Numbered from the stretch's first letter, positions 26,993 through 36,762 are shown. The stretch: 64,000 bases of DNA from Streptomyces galbus (GCF_005280195.1 NZ_SZPR01000031.1:262354-326353); one strand, 5' to 3'. A program made the numbers and translations. Notes: generated by a model not told the origin, from the sequence alone.

Positions 26993-28111
26993 ATGAGCAG
27001 TACCGAACCGCGCCGTACCGCGCTGGACGCCGTGCACCGCGCCCTCGGCGCGACGATGACCGACTTCGCCGGCTGGGACATGCCCCTGCGCTACGGCTCC
27101 GAGCGCGAGGAACACCTCGCCGTGCGGACCCGGGCTGGCCTGTTCGATCTGTCCCACATGGGCGAGATCGCGGTGACCGGCCCGCAGGCCGCGGCGCTGC
27201 TGGACTTCGCCCTGGTCGGCAACATCGCCTCCGTGGGCGTCGGCCGCGCCCGCTACACCATGATCTGCCAGGCCGACGGCGGCATCCTGGACGACCTGAT
27301 CGTCTACCGGCTCGCCGAGACCGAGTACCTGGTCGTCGCCAACGCCTCCAACGCCCAGGTCGTGCTGGACGCGCTGACCGAGCGGGCGGCCGGCTTCGAC
27401 GCCGAGGTGCGCGACGACCGCGACGCCTACGCGCTGCTCGCCGTCCAGGGCCCGCAGTCGCCCGGGATCCTCGCCGCGCTCACCGACGCCGACCTCGACG
27501 GCCTGAAGTACTACGCCGGCCTGCCCGGCACCGTCGCCGGCGTGCCCGCCCTGATCGCCCGCACCGGCTACACCGGCGAGGACGGCTTCGAGCTGTTCGT
27601 GAAGCCCGAGCACGCCGAGGAGCTGTGGCAGGCGCTCACCAAGGCGGGCGAGGGCGCCGGGCTGGTCCCGTGCGGCCTGTCCTGCCGGGACACCCTGCGC
27701 CTGGAGGCGGGCATGCCGCTGTACGGGCACGAGCTGACCGCGGAGCTGACCCCCTTCGACGCCGGGCTCGGCCGGGTGGTGAAGTTCGACAAGGAGGGCG
27801 ACTTCGTGGGCCGCGAGGCGCTCACCGAGGCCGCCGCGCGCGCCGAGTCCAGCCCGCCGCGCGTCCTGGTCGGCCTGGTCGCCGAGGGCCGCCGCGTGCC
27901 GCGCGCCGGGTTCCCGGTGGTCGCGGACGGCGCGGTGATCGGCGAGGTCACCTCGGGCGCGCCCTCGCCCACGCTGGGCAAGCCGATCGCCATGGCCTAC
28001 GTCGACGCGGCGCACGCCGCGCCGGGCACGGCGGGTGTCGGCGTCGACATCCGCGGCAGCCACGAACCGTACGAGGTCGTGGCGCTGCCGTTCTACAAGC
28101 GCCGGAAGTAG
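26993..28111 (+). CDS. gcvT: Glycine cleavage system T protein (aminomethyltransferase)
   Basis: Transfers the methylene group from aminomethyl-lipoyl GcvH to tetrahydrofolate, releasing ammonia. Length 372 residues is standard. The start TALDAVHRALGATMTDFAGWDMPLRYG, the GLFDLSHMGE folate-site segment, ARYTMICQADGGILDDL and the C-terminal GCV_T barrel are all typical. It is the first gene after a glycine riboswitch. gcvH follows after 179 bp, then glyA and sdaA. The P protein (gcvP) is not in this window. Confidence 0.97.
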   Translation: MSSTEPRRTALDAVHRALGATMTDFAGWDMPLRYGSEREEHLAVRTRAGLFDLSHMGEIAVTGPQAAALLDFALVGNIASVGVGRARYTMICQADGGILDDLIVYRLAETEYLVVANASNAQVVLDALTERAAGFDAEVRDDRDAYALLAVQGPQSPGILAALTDADLDGLKYYAGLPGTVAGVPALIARTGYTGEDGFELFVKPEHAEELWQALTKAGEGAGLVPCGLSCRDTLRLEAGMPLYGHELTAELTPFDAGLGRVVKFDKEGDFVGREALTEAAARAESSPPRVLVGLVAEGRRVPRAGFPVVADGAVIGEVTSGAPSPTLGKPIAMAYVDAAHAAPGTAGVGVDIRGSHEPYEVVALPFYKRRK

Positions 28112-28197
28112 ACACTGGGCGCGCGGCGCCCGCACCCCGGGGCCGTCCGTCCCGGTGCCGTCGGCGCCCGCGTCCCGGTGCCCGTGCCCCGGCGTCC

Positions 28198-28236
28198 GCA
28201 CGTGACCTCGGACACATGTCCGCAGGTCACACGTGC
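28198..28236. promoter_or_regulatory. Large nested dyad upstream of gcvH
   Basis: Inner arms CGGACA-ca-TGTCCG are perfect. The outer arms GCACGTGACCT and AGGTCA(CA)CGTGC match apart from a two-base insertion and a one-base bulge. It sits in the 179-bp gcvT-gcvH gap, about 55 bp before gcvH. It could be an operator for a dedicated gcvH promoter or an RNA hairpin reducing read-through. Confidence 0.5.
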
Positions 28237-28290
28237 CGTCGGCAGTCCCCTCTTCACCAGCACTCCCCCGCGTACAGGAGAATTCAGGCC

Positions 28291-28668
28291 ATGAGCAACC
28301 CCCAGCAGCTTCGCTACAGCAAGGAGCACGAGTGGCTGTCGGCCGCCGAGGACGGCGTGTCGACGGTCGGTATCACCGAGCACGCGGCCAACGCGCTCGG
28401 CGATGTGGTCTTCGTCCAGCTCCCCGAGGTCGGCGACACCGTGACCGCGGGCGAGTCCTGCGGCGAACTGGAGTCCACCAAGTCGGTCAGCGAGCTGTAC
28501 GCGCCCGTCTCCGGTGAGATCGCCGCGGTCAACCAGGACGTCGTGGACGACCCGTCGCTGGTCAACTCCGCTCCCTTCGAGGGCGGCTGGCTGTTCAAGG
28601 TACGTGTCACGGACGAGCCGGCCGACCTGCTCTCCGCCGACGAGTACACCGCCTACACCGCCGGCTGA
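28291..28668 (+). CDS. gcvH: Glycine cleavage system H protein (lipoyl carrier)
   Basis: A 125-residue lipoyl-domain protein that shuttles the aminomethyl group between the P, T and L proteins. The lipoylated lysine is K64 in ELESTKSVSELY. The N-terminal YSKEHEWL and terminal ADEYTAYT are typical, and length is normal. ATG is about 10 nt after AGGAG. glyA starts 9 bp after its stop, so the two are co-transcribed. Confidence 0.97.
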   Translation: MSNPQQLRYSKEHEWLSAAEDGVSTVGITEHAANALGDVVFVQLPEVGDTVTAGESCGELESTKSVSELYAPVSGEIAAVNQDVVDDPSLVNSAPFEGGWLFKVRVTDEPADLLSADEYTAYTAG

Positions 28669-28677
28669 GGATCCCGC

Positions 28678-29943
28678 ATGTCTGTTCTGAACACGCCCCT
28701 GCACGAGCTCGACCCGGAGATCGCCGCCGCGGTCGACGCCGAGCTGCGCCGCCAGCAGGCCACGCTGGAGATGATCGCCTCGGAGAACTTCGCGCCGCTC
28801 GCGGTGATGGAGGCCCAGGGCTCGGTGCTCACCAACAAGTACGCCGAGGGCTACCCCGGCCGCCGCTACTACGGCGGCTGCGAGCACGTCGACGTGGCCG
28901 AGCAGATCGCCATCGACCGGGTCAAGGACCTGTTCGGCGCCGCCTACGCCAACGTCCAGCCCCACTCCGGCGCCTCCGCCAACCAGGCGGCCCTGTTCGC
29001 GCTGGCCCAGCCCGGGGACACCATCCTCGGCCTGGACCTCGCCCACGGCGGCCACCTCACCCACGGGATGCGGCTGAACTTCTCCGGCAAGCAGTTCGAC
29101 GTGGTCGCCTACCACGTGGACGACGCCGGCCTGGTCGACATGGCCGAGGTCGAGCGGCTCGCCAAGGAGCACCGCCCGAAGGTGATCATCGCCGGCTGGT
29201 CGGCGTACCCCCGCGAGCTGGACTTCGCGGAGTTCCGCCGGATCGCCGACGAGGTCGACGCGTACCTGTGGGTGGACATGGCCCACTTCGCCGGCCTGGT
29301 CGCGGCGGGGCTGCACGCCAACCCCGTGCCGTACGCCGACGTGGTCACCTCCACCACCCACAAGACGCTCGGCGGCCCGCGCGGCGGGATCATCCTGGCC
29401 CGCGGCACGGACTTCGCCAAGAAGCTGAACTCCTCGGTCTTCCCCGGCTTCCAGGGCGGTCCGCTGGAGCACGTGATCGCGGCGAAGGCCGTCTCGTTCA
29501 AGGTGGCGGCCTCCGAGGAGTTCAAGGAGCGCCAGCGCCGCACGGTGGAGGGCGCCCGGATCCTCGCCGAGCGGCTGACCGCGGCGGACGCCCGGGAGGC
29601 CGGGGTGAACGTCCTGTCCGGCGGCACCGACGTGCACCTGCTCCTGGTCGACCTGCGGGAGTCGGAGCTCGACGGGCAGCAGGCCGAGGACCGCCTCCAC
29701 GAGGTCGGCATCACGGTCAACCGCAACGCCGTCCCGAACGACCCGCGGCCCCCGATGGTCACCTCGGGCCTGCGCATCGGCACGCCCGCCCTCGCCACCC
29801 GCGGCTTCACCGCCGAGGACTTCGCCGAGGTCGCCGACGTCATCGCCGAGGCGCTCAAGCCGTCCTACGACGCCGAGGCCCTCAAGGCCCGGGTCGTCGC
29901 GCTGGCCGAGAAGCACCCGCTGTACCCCGCTCTGGGCCAGTAG
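28678..29943 (+). CDS. glyA: Serine hydroxymethyltransferase
   Basis: PLP enzyme that interconverts serine and glycine with tetrahydrofolate, supplying one-carbon units. The 421 residues are typical. The PLP lysine is K229 in TTTHKTLGGPRGG; EMIASENF, TNKYAEGYPGRRYYGG and HVDVAEQIA are diagnostic. It directly follows gcvH, coupling glycine cleavage and SHMT. A hairpin terminator follows the stop. Confidence 0.98.
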   Translation: MSVLNTPLHELDPEIAAAVDAELRRQQATLEMIASENFAPLAVMEAQGSVLTNKYAEGYPGRRYYGGCEHVDVAEQIAIDRVKDLFGAAYANVQPHSGASANQAALFALAQPGDTILGLDLAHGGHLTHGMRLNFSGKQFDVVAYHVDDAGLVDMAEVERLAKEHRPKVIIAGWSAYPRELDFAEFRRIADEVDAYLWVDMAHFAGLVAAGLHANPVPYADVVTSTTHKTLGGPRGGIILARGTDFAKKLNSSVFPGFQGGPLEHVIAAKAVSFKVAASEEFKERQRRTVEGARILAERLTAADAREAGVNVLSGGTDVHLLLVDLRESELDGQQAEDRLHEVGITVNRNAVPNDPRPPMVTSGLRIGTPALATRGFTAEDFAEVADVIAEALKPSYDAEALKARVVALAEKHPLYPALGQ

Positions 29944-29954
29944 TTCCCGTTTCC

Positions 29955-29996
29955 GCCGGGCGCCCCGCACACTCGTGAGAGGGCGGGGCACCCGGC
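29955..29996 (+). terminator. Terminator after glyA
   Basis: A 14-bp stem (GCCGGGCGCCCCGC with GCGGGGCACCCGGC) with one mismatch and a 14-nt loop, 11 bp after the glyA stop. It probably ends most gcvT-gcvH-glyA transcripts and separates sdaA. Confidence 0.75.
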
Positions 29997-30034
29997 AGGC
30001 ATCTCGCACCACCCCCCGCATTGAGGAGTCACCC

Positions 30035-31402
<1,368 letters not shown>

Positions 31403-31484
31403 GCCCGGCCCCCGGGCGTGGCGCGTGTCAGGGTGGGGCATCAACAACTCCCGTTGCCCCACTCACCCTTGAGGAGCTCTCCGC

Positions 31485-32042
31485 ATGCTCCGTGGCATAG
31501 ACGTCAGCGCGTACCAGTCCCCCTCCTACGACACCGACGGCCTCTCCTTCGTCTTCGTCAAGGCGACCGAGGGGCGCAGCTACACCAATCCCCGGCTCGC
31601 CGCGCAGGCCAAGCGGGGCCGCGACGCCGGGCTGGTGGTCGGGTTCTACCACTTCCTGTGGCCGGGGAACCTCACCGCGCAGGCGGAGTACTTCCTGTCC
31701 AAGGCCCCCGACCGGCCCGGCGACATCCTCGCGGTCGACTGGGAGACCACCGGCGAGGGCACCCACGCCTCCAACGCGGAGAAGGACCGCTTCCTGCGCC
31801 GGCTGAAGGAGCTGCGGCCGGACAACCGGGTGGTGCTCTACTGCAACCGCAGCTTCTGGCTGAACGTCGACACCACGTCGTACGCCGGTGACGGCCTCTG
31901 GATCGCCGACTACGTGACCGCGGGCAAGCCCCGGATCAAGGCCGCCTGGCGCTTCCACCAGTACACGGACGACCCGCGGGACAAGGACGTCGCGAACTTC
32001 GCGAGCAAGGCGGCGCTGCTGTCCTGGGCCAAGAGCGCTTGA
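31485..32042 (+). CDS. GH25 muramidase-like protein without signal peptide
   Basis: Glycoside hydrolase family 25 (N,O-diacetylmuramidase) fold of 185 residues covering one domain. D6 (GIDVSAYQ) and D85/E87 (AVDWETT) sit at catalytic positions of the family; FVFVKATEG, FYHFLWPG and the terminal FHQYTDD support the TIM-barrel assignment. The protein begins directly with the catalytic strand (MLRGIDVS), so no signal peptide or TM segment is present. ATG lies 8 nt after GAGGAG, which argues against a missed upstream export signal. Export by another route or a cytosolic role are both open. Confidence 0.85.
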   Translation: MLRGIDVSAYQSPSYDTDGLSFVFVKATEGRSYTNPRLAAQAKRGRDAGLVVGFYHFLWPGNLTAQAEYFLSKAPDRPGDILAVDWETTGEGTHASNAEKDRFLRRLKELRPDNRVVLYCNRSFWLNVDTTSYAGDGLWIADYVTAGKPRIKAAWRFHQYTDDPRDKDVANFASKAALLSWAKSA

Positions 32043-32069
32043 CCCGGCGCGCGGGGCCTGCGCACGGGT

Positions 32070-32108
32070 GCGGCCCGCCGGACACGGCGCGGGTGTCCGG
32101 CGGGCCGC
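32070..32108. terminator. Bidirectional terminator between convergent genes
   Basis: Perfect 16-bp stem (GCGGCCCGCCGGACAC and its complement) with a 7-nt loop, placed 27 bp after the GH25 stop and 17 bp after the reductase stop on the other strand. Confidence 0.88.
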
Positions 32109-32125
32109 TCGCACCCGGGGGCGGC

Positions 32126-32788
32126 TCAGCCGCGGAAGGCCGCCGGGCGCTCCGGGCTCGCCTCGGCCAGGGCCTTGCGGACCTCGGCCACGCCCGCGCG
32201 CAGGCCGTACACCGGGGTGTCGGGCTGCTGGCGCCAGGAGTCGTCGAGGCCGCCGGCGTCGACGGTGTCGAAGCCGAGCTCGTCGATCAGCGCCCGGACC
32301 TTCGCCTTGGCGGCCTCGTCGTCGCCGGCCACGGGCAGGGCCACGCGGTCGGGGGCCCCGGCCGGGCGGTGGCGGTCCAGGATGTCCTGCGCGTAGGTGC
32401 CGTTAAACGCCTTGATCACCGGGTGGCCGAGGTGCTGCTCGGTCCAGCGGCTCTCGGTGAGGCCCTCGTCCTCGATGCCGGCGATCCGGCCGTCGCGCTG
32501 CTGCGGGTAGTAGTTGCCGGTGTCGATGACGGCGACGTCCTCGGCCGCCGCGTCGAACAGCCCCTTGGGCAGGTCCGGCACCGCCTTCAGCGGGACCGTG
32601 ACCACCACGACCTCCGCCCCGCGGGCCGCCTCCTCGACCCGGACGGGCGTCGCGCCGGTCTCCTCGGCCAGCTCCGTGAGCGTGTGCGGGCCACGGGAGT
32701 TGGCCACGGACACGTCGTGGCCGAGGGCGGTGAGCCGCCGGGTGAGGTTGCCGCCGATGTTGCCCGCACCGATGATGCCGATCTTCAT
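32126..32788 (-). CDS. NADPH-dependent reductase of the F420-reductase/coenzyme-binding family (F420_oxidored)
   Basis: A 220-residue Rossmann protein beginning MKIGIIGAGNIGGNLTRRL (dinucleotide-binding GxGxxG) with VANSRGP, the segment that binds the NADP 2'-phosphate in F420:NADP oxidoreductases. TGNYYPQQRDG and AFNGTYAQDI are typical of the wider 'NADPH-dependent F420 reductase-like' group, many of which have no proven F420 activity. ATG is 8 nt after GGAAGGG. A 10-bp palindrome TGCACGTGCA lies 22 bp upstream and may be an operator. Confidence 0.85.
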   Translation of the reverse strand: MKIGIIGAGNIGGNLTRRLTALGHDVSVANSRGPHTLTELAEETGATPVRVEEAARGAEVVVVTVPLKAVPDLPKGLFDAAAEDVAVIDTGNYYPQQRDGRIAGIEDEGLTESRWTEQHLGHPVIKAFNGTYAQDILDRHRPAGAPDRVALPVAGDDEAAKAKVRALIDELGFDTVDAGGLDDSWRQQPDTPVYGLRAGVAEVRKALAEASPERPAAFRG

Positions 32789-32809
32789 GCCGGACCCTTC
32801 CAGGTTGCT

Positions 32810-32819
32810 TGCACGTGCA
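32810..32819. promoter_or_regulatory. Candidate operator palindrome TGCACGTGCA
   Basis: A perfect 10-bp palindrome in the promoter region of the reductase gene, 22 bp from its start codon. No regulator is adjacent on the same side; the nearest is the GntR gene just upstream. Confidence 0.35.
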
Positions 32820-32897
32820 TCTTCCTGGTGGGGCTCAACCCAGGGGGTGCGCGGGGTATTCCGCGGGCGTGGCGAACGGGTGAGGGCGGTCAGCCCC

Positions 32898-33584
32898 CTA
32901 CCCGCGAGCCCCGCCGAACGGGTCCTCCAGCTCGGCCCGCAGGATCCGCGCCGCCTCCTCCGCATCCCCCCGCGCGACCGCCCGCAGCAGGGCCGCGTGG
33001 GCGTCGTGGCCCGTCGCGGGGTCCTCGGTGCGCAGGGCGGTCAGGGCCAGCAGGTCGGTCAGGCCCTCGCGCAGGACGGGGGTGAACTCGCCGAACAGGT
33101 CCGCCAGGACGGGGTTGTGCGCGGCGGCGACCACGGCCGCGTGGAAGGCGATGTCGGCGTCGACGAAGGCCGTGTCGTCCGCGCCGGCCGCGGCCAGCCG
33201 GCCGGCCAGCGCGCGTTCCATCGCCGTGATGTCGTCCGGGGTGCGGCGCTGCGCGGCGAGCCGGGCCGCGTGGACCTCGACGGCCATGCGGACCTCGTAG
33301 ACGTCGCTGACGGCGGCCCGGCGCAGGCGCGCGGGCCAGTCCTCGGCCGGCTCGGTCGCGGTGACGAAGACGCCCGCGCCCTGCCGGGGCCGCACCAGCC
33401 CGGCGCCGGCCAGCGCGCGCAGCGCCTCGCGGACCGTGGAGCGGCCGACGCCGAGTTCCCTGGCGAGGGTGGTCTCGCCGGGCAGCCGGGTACCGACGGG
33501 CCACGCGCCGCTCGTGATCTGCTCGCGCAGGCGGGCGGCGGCCTGTTCGACCAGGGGGCTGGGACGGACGGGGCCCAGGGGCAC
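32898..33584 (-). CDS. GntR-family (FadR subfamily) transcriptional regulator
   Basis: A 228-residue regulator with an N-terminal winged helix (VEQAAARLREQI ... LGVGRSTVREALRALAGAGLV) and an all-helical FCD ligand domain containing the metal-site pattern around MAVEVHAARLAA, DIAFHAAVVAAAHNPVL and HDAHAALLRAV. FCD proteins of this type usually bind small carboxylic acids. The GTG (MPLGPVRPSPL) was preferred because GAAGGG lies upstream and the extra 29 residues of the ATG alternative at 33671 cover a strong hairpin. It is divergent from the leuA-like gene and may control it. Confidence 0.88.
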   Translation of the reverse strand: MPLGPVRPSPLVEQAAARLREQITSGAWPVGTRLPGETTLARELGVGRSTVREALRALAGAGLVRPRQGAGVFVTATEPAEDWPARLRRAAVSDVYEVRMAVEVHAARLAAQRRTPDDITAMERALAGRLAAAGADDTAFVDADIAFHAAVVAAAHNPVLADLFGEFTPVLREGLTDLLALTALRTEDPATGHDAHAALLRAVARGDAEEAARILRAELEDPFGGARG

Positions 33585-33609
33585 GGCGCCACCACCCTTC
33601 GGGGAGGAG

Positions 33610-33630
33610 GGGGTCCGCCCTTCGGACCCC
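33610..33630 (-). promoter_or_regulatory. Leader hairpin upstream of the GntR gene
   Basis: Perfect 8-bp stem GGGGTCCG/CGGACCCC with a 5-nt loop, between the chosen GTG start and a TTGTCTGA half-site (33633-33640) of the kind found in GntR operators. It may be a leader structure, or DNA within a longer N-terminus if the upstream ATG is used. Confidence 0.35.
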
Positions 33631-33787
33631 ACTTGTCTGAGGAGCTGAGGTGTGCGTAGCGTACCGTCCATGACGCTCCGCGGTCTCCTTCTCGGCTGCC
33701 GCGGCGGGGCCTGACGCGACCGGCACCCCGCCGCGGGTCGCCGTGCTGCCGGTCACCGTCCGGCCCAGACGAAGGCAGCGACCGCAG

Positions 33788-35530
33788 ATGACCACCCCGA
33801 CCGGCCCCGCGACCTGCGCGGCGCCCGAGGCCCCGACGCCACCCCAGCCCGCCTGGAACCCCCAGCGCACCGGCGGCATGCCCCACCACCGCTACCGACC
33901 GTACGACGAGCGCGTCCACGTGCCCGTCACCGAGCGGGCCTGGACCTCCGCCCGGATCCGCTGGGCCCCGCTGTGGGTCCCCGTGGACCTGCGGGACGGC
34001 AACCAGGCGCTGGCCGAGCCGATGGACACCGGCCGCAAGCGCCGCTTCTTCGACCTGCTGGTCGCCACCGGGTTCAAGGAGATCGAGGTCGGCTACCCGT
34101 CCGCGAGCCGCGCCGACTTCGACTTCGTGCGGCACCTGGTGACCGACGGCGCCGTGCCGGACGACGTGACGCCGGTGGTGTTCACCCCGGCGCGCGAGGA
34201 CCTCATCGACCGGACCTTCGAGGCGGTCGCCGGGCTCCCGCGGGCCGTGGTGCACCTGTACATCGCGACCTCGCCGGTGTGGCGGGACGTGGTCCTCGGC
34301 CGCGGCCGGGAGCAGGTGCGGCGGACGGTGCGCTCGGCCGCCGAGCGGATGGCGCGGCGGGCCGGGGACGACGCACGGGTCCGGTTCCAGTTCTCGCCGG
34401 AGACCTTCAACCTCACCGAGCCGGACTTCGTCCTCGAACTGTGCGACGGGCTGACCGCGTTGTGGGACGCGAGCCCGGACCGCCCGGTCACCCACAACCT
34501 CCCGGCGACCGTCGAGATCGCCACCCCGAACGTCTACGCCGACCAGATCGAGTACGTGCACCGCCACCTGGCCCGCCGGGACGCGGTCGTGCTGTCGGTG
34601 CACCCGCACAACGACCGCGGCACCGGCGTCGCCTGCGCCGAACTCGCCCTGCTGGCCGGGGCGCAGCGGGTGGAGGGCTGCCTGTTCGGCAACGGCGAGC
34701 GCACCGGGAACGTCGACCTGGTGACCCTCGCCCTCAACCTGTACACCCAGGGCGTCGACCCGCAGCTCGACCTGGCGGACATCGACCGGGTCCGGGCGAC
34801 CGTGGAGCACTGCAACCGGCTCCCGGTGCACCCGCGCCACCCGTACGCCGGCGACCTCGTCCACACGGCGTTCTCCGGCACCCACCAGGACGCGATCAGC
34901 AAGGGCCTCGCCCACCACGCCCGCCGGGCCGCCGAGTCGGGGGTGCCGGCGGGCGAGGCGCCCTGGGAGGTGCCCTACCTGCCGATCGACCCGGCCGACC
35001 TCGGCCGGTCCTACGAGGCGGTGATCCGCGTCAACGCGCAGTCGGGCAAGGGCGGGGTGGCGTACCTGCTGCGCACGCACCACGGGGTGGACCTGCCGGA
35101 GCGGATGCGGCCGCAGTTCGCGCGGACCGTGCAGCGGACGACGGACGACAGCGGCCGGGAGGCGACCCCCGAGGAGCTGTACGCGCTGTTCCGGGCGGCC
35201 TGCTGCGCCGAGGGCCCGGTCCGGCTGCCCTCCTGGTCGTGCCACCCGGACGGCCGGGGCACCCACCGGTTCGTGTGCACCCTGGAGACGGACGGGCGCA
35301 CGACCGGCGACCACGAGGGCACCGGCGGCGGCCCGCTGACCGCCTTCGCCGACGCGCTCGGGGGCACCGGCCACGCGGTCGACGTCCTGGAGGTGGTCGA
35401 GCGCGCGGGCCTGACCTTCGCCGAGTGCCGGGTGGACGGCGTCGTGGTCTGGGGCGCGGGCGAGGGCGCCACGGCGCTGGAGGCCGGGGTGCGGGCGGTG
35501 CTGTCGGCGGTGAACGGGGCGCTGCGGTGA
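33788..35530 (+). CDS. leuA: 2-isopropylmalate synthase LeuA-like protein
   Basis: Condenses acetyl-CoA with 2-ketoisovalerate, the first committed step to leucine; homologous enzymes use other 2-oxo acids. The 580-residue length fits the actinobacterial class, and the start WNPQRTGGMPHHRYRPYDERV is typical. The catalytic barrel shows VPVDLRDGNQAL (substrate/metal Asp), the metal-binding HPHND, and GNGERTGNVD. The C-terminal part (PLTAFADALGG and a closing AVNGALR) corresponds to the leucine-sensing domain, so feedback control may be retained. It departs from usual LeuA in places (LAEPMDTGRKRRFF where IDPM is common). A lone ABC ATPase overlaps its stop, and a GntR regulator diverges from it. 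It could be a second leuA copy. Confidence 0.87.
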   Translation: MTTPTGPATCAAPEAPTPPQPAWNPQRTGGMPHHRYRPYDERVHVPVTERAWTSARIRWAPLWVPVDLRDGNQALAEPMDTGRKRRFFDLLVATGFKEIEVGYPSASRADFDFVRHLVTDGAVPDDVTPVVFTPAREDLIDRTFEAVAGLPRAVVHLYIATSPVWRDVVLGRGREQVRRTVRSAAERMARRAGDDARVRFQFSPETFNLTEPDFVLELCDGLTALWDASPDRPVTHNLPATVEIATPNVYADQIEYVHRHLARRDAVVLSVHPHNDRGTGVACAELALLAGAQRVEGCLFGNGERTGNVDLVTLALNLYTQGVDPQLDLADIDRVRATVEHCNRLPVHPRHPYAGDLVHTAFSGTHQDAISKGLAHHARRAAESGVPAGEAPWEVPYLPIDPADLGRSYEAVIRVNAQSGKGGVAYLLRTHHGVDLPERMRPQFARTVQRTTDDSGREATPEELYALFRAACCAEGPVRLPSWSCHPDGRGTHRFVCTLETDGRTTGDHEGTGGGPLTAFADALGGTGHAVDVLEVVERAGLTFAECRVDGVVVWGAGEGATALEAGVRAVLSAVNGALR

Positions 35531-36330
35531 GCGCGGCGCCCGAGGACGTCGTGCTGTGCGCGCGGGACGTGCACGTCGTGCGGGACGGGCGGCCGATCCT
35601 GCGGGAGGTGTCCCTGACCGTGCGGGCCGGCGAGCACTGGGCGCTGCTCGGCGCGAACGGCGCCGGGAAGTCGACCTTGCTCGGCCTGCTCGGCGCGCGC
35701 ACCCATCCGTCCCGGGGCTCGGTCGACGTGCTGGGCCGGCGGCTCGGCCGGGTGGACGTACGGGAGTTGCGCACGTACGTCGGTCACGTCGACCCGCGCC
35801 ACCCGCTGGGCGAGCCGCTGCGGCTGCGGGACGTGGTGCTGACCGGGGTGACCAACTCGGTGGTGCCGCTGCCCCGTTGGCGTCTGACGGCGCAACAGGA
35901 GCGGCGGGCGGACGACTTGATCGGGACGCTGGGGCTGGCCGCGCTGCGCGGGGCGCGCTGGCCGACGCTGTCGCAGGGGCAGCGCGGCCGGACGCTGATC
36001 GCCCGCGCGCTGATGCCCGAGCCCCGGCTGCTCCTGCTGGACGAGCCGGCGACGGGCCTGGACCTGCCGGGCCGGGAACAGTTGATCGAGGCGCTGGCGT
36101 CGCTGCGGGCGGCGCACCCCCGGCTGGCGACGGTGCTGGTCACCCACCACCTGGAGGAGCTGCCGCCGCACACCTCGCACGCGCTGCTGCTGCGCGACGG
36201 GCGGGCCCTGGCCCGGGGGCCGGCCGCCGAGGTGCTCACGGGCGACCGGGTCGGGAGGTGCTTCGGCCTGCCGCTGGAGCTGGAGCGGCACGGGGGCCGC
36301 TGGAGCGTGCGGATCGCCCGGCGAGCGTGA
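35527..36330 (+). CDS. Lone ABC transporter ATPase coupled to leuA-like gene
   Basis: A 267-residue ABC ATPase with Walker A GANGAGKST, Walker B LLLLDEPATGLD and H-loop VTHHLEE. The signature is LSQGQRGR, a variant of LSGGQ. The sequence resembles the YlmA/iron-type single-domain ATPases (SRGSVDVLGRRLG, DVRELRTYVGHV). No permease or binding protein is near, so its partner is unknown; it could act in trans or outside transport. GTG overlaps the leuA-like stop by four bases (GTGA), so translation is coupled. A terminator follows. Confidence 0.86.
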   Translation: MSAAPEDVVLCARDVHVVRDGRPILREVSLTVRAGEHWALLGANGAGKSTLLGLLGARTHPSRGSVDVLGRRLGRVDVRELRTYVGHVDPRHPLGEPLRLRDVVLTGVTNSVVPLPRWRLTAQQERRADDLIGTLGLAALRGARWPTLSQGQRGRTLIARALMPEPRLLLLDEPATGLDLPGREQLIEALASLRAAHPRLATVLVTHHLEELPPHTSHALLLRDGRALARGPAAEVLTGDRVGRCFGLPLELERHGGRWSVRIARRA

Positions 36331-36345
36331 GGGACGGACGGCGGG

Positions 36346-36379
36346 CGGGGGCCTTGCGGACGTGTTCCGAAGGCCCCCG
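36346..36379. terminator. Bidirectional terminator between ABC ATPase and EF-hand gene
   Basis: Ten-bp stem CGGGGGCCTT/AAGGCCCCCG; the interior can extend by CGGA/TCCG after a one-base bulge. Lies between the stops of convergent genes. Confidence 0.8.
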
Positions 36380-36388
36380 TGCGCCGCG

Positions 36389-36601
36389 TTACTTGTTCAG
36401 GTAGGTCCAGAACTCGTCGAAGGACAGGACCTTGTCCCCGTTGAGGTCACGGGTCTTGATGATGACCTCGGCCACCGACTCCGTGACGTTCCAGTCGCCG
36501 CCCTGCGCGAGGGCGGTCTTGAACTCCGCGGCGGTGATGAACCCGTCCCCGTCCGTGTCGATCCGCTGGAACTCCTTGCGCGCTGCTTCGATGTCCGCCA
36601 C
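36389..36601 (-). CDS. cabB: Two-EF-hand calmodulin-like mini-protein
   Basis: A 70-residue acidic cytosolic protein consisting of one EF-hand pair. Loop 1 is DTDGDGFITAAE (15-26), fully canonical with the bidentate Glu at position 12. Loop 2 is DLNGDKVLSFDE (52-63), also with acidic 1, 3, 5 and Glu 12, though position 6 is Lys in place of Gly. Both should bind Ca2+. The GTG start is 9 nt after AAGGGG; the upstream ATG would add 13 residues outside the family. From memory it matches the small Streptomyces protein CabB (S. coelicolor SCO5464). Its target is not evident from the neighbours. Confidence 0.85.
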   Translation of the reverse strand: MADIEAARKEFQRIDTDGDGFITAAEFKTALAQGGDWNVTESVAEVIIKTRDLNGDKVLSFDEFWTYLNK

Positions 36602-36762
36602 CGATCCGCCCCTTTTGTCGCTTCTGCTCGCGTGTGTCATGTCGTGCTGGCGTAGTGCCGCAGGTCAGATTAACGGCCCGCGGGACCCTCCCGTCCCCCG
36701 GAGCGGGTCTGGGAGGCTGGACGGGCGGCCGCGGCGGCCGCGCGGACGGACGTGAGGAGCAC

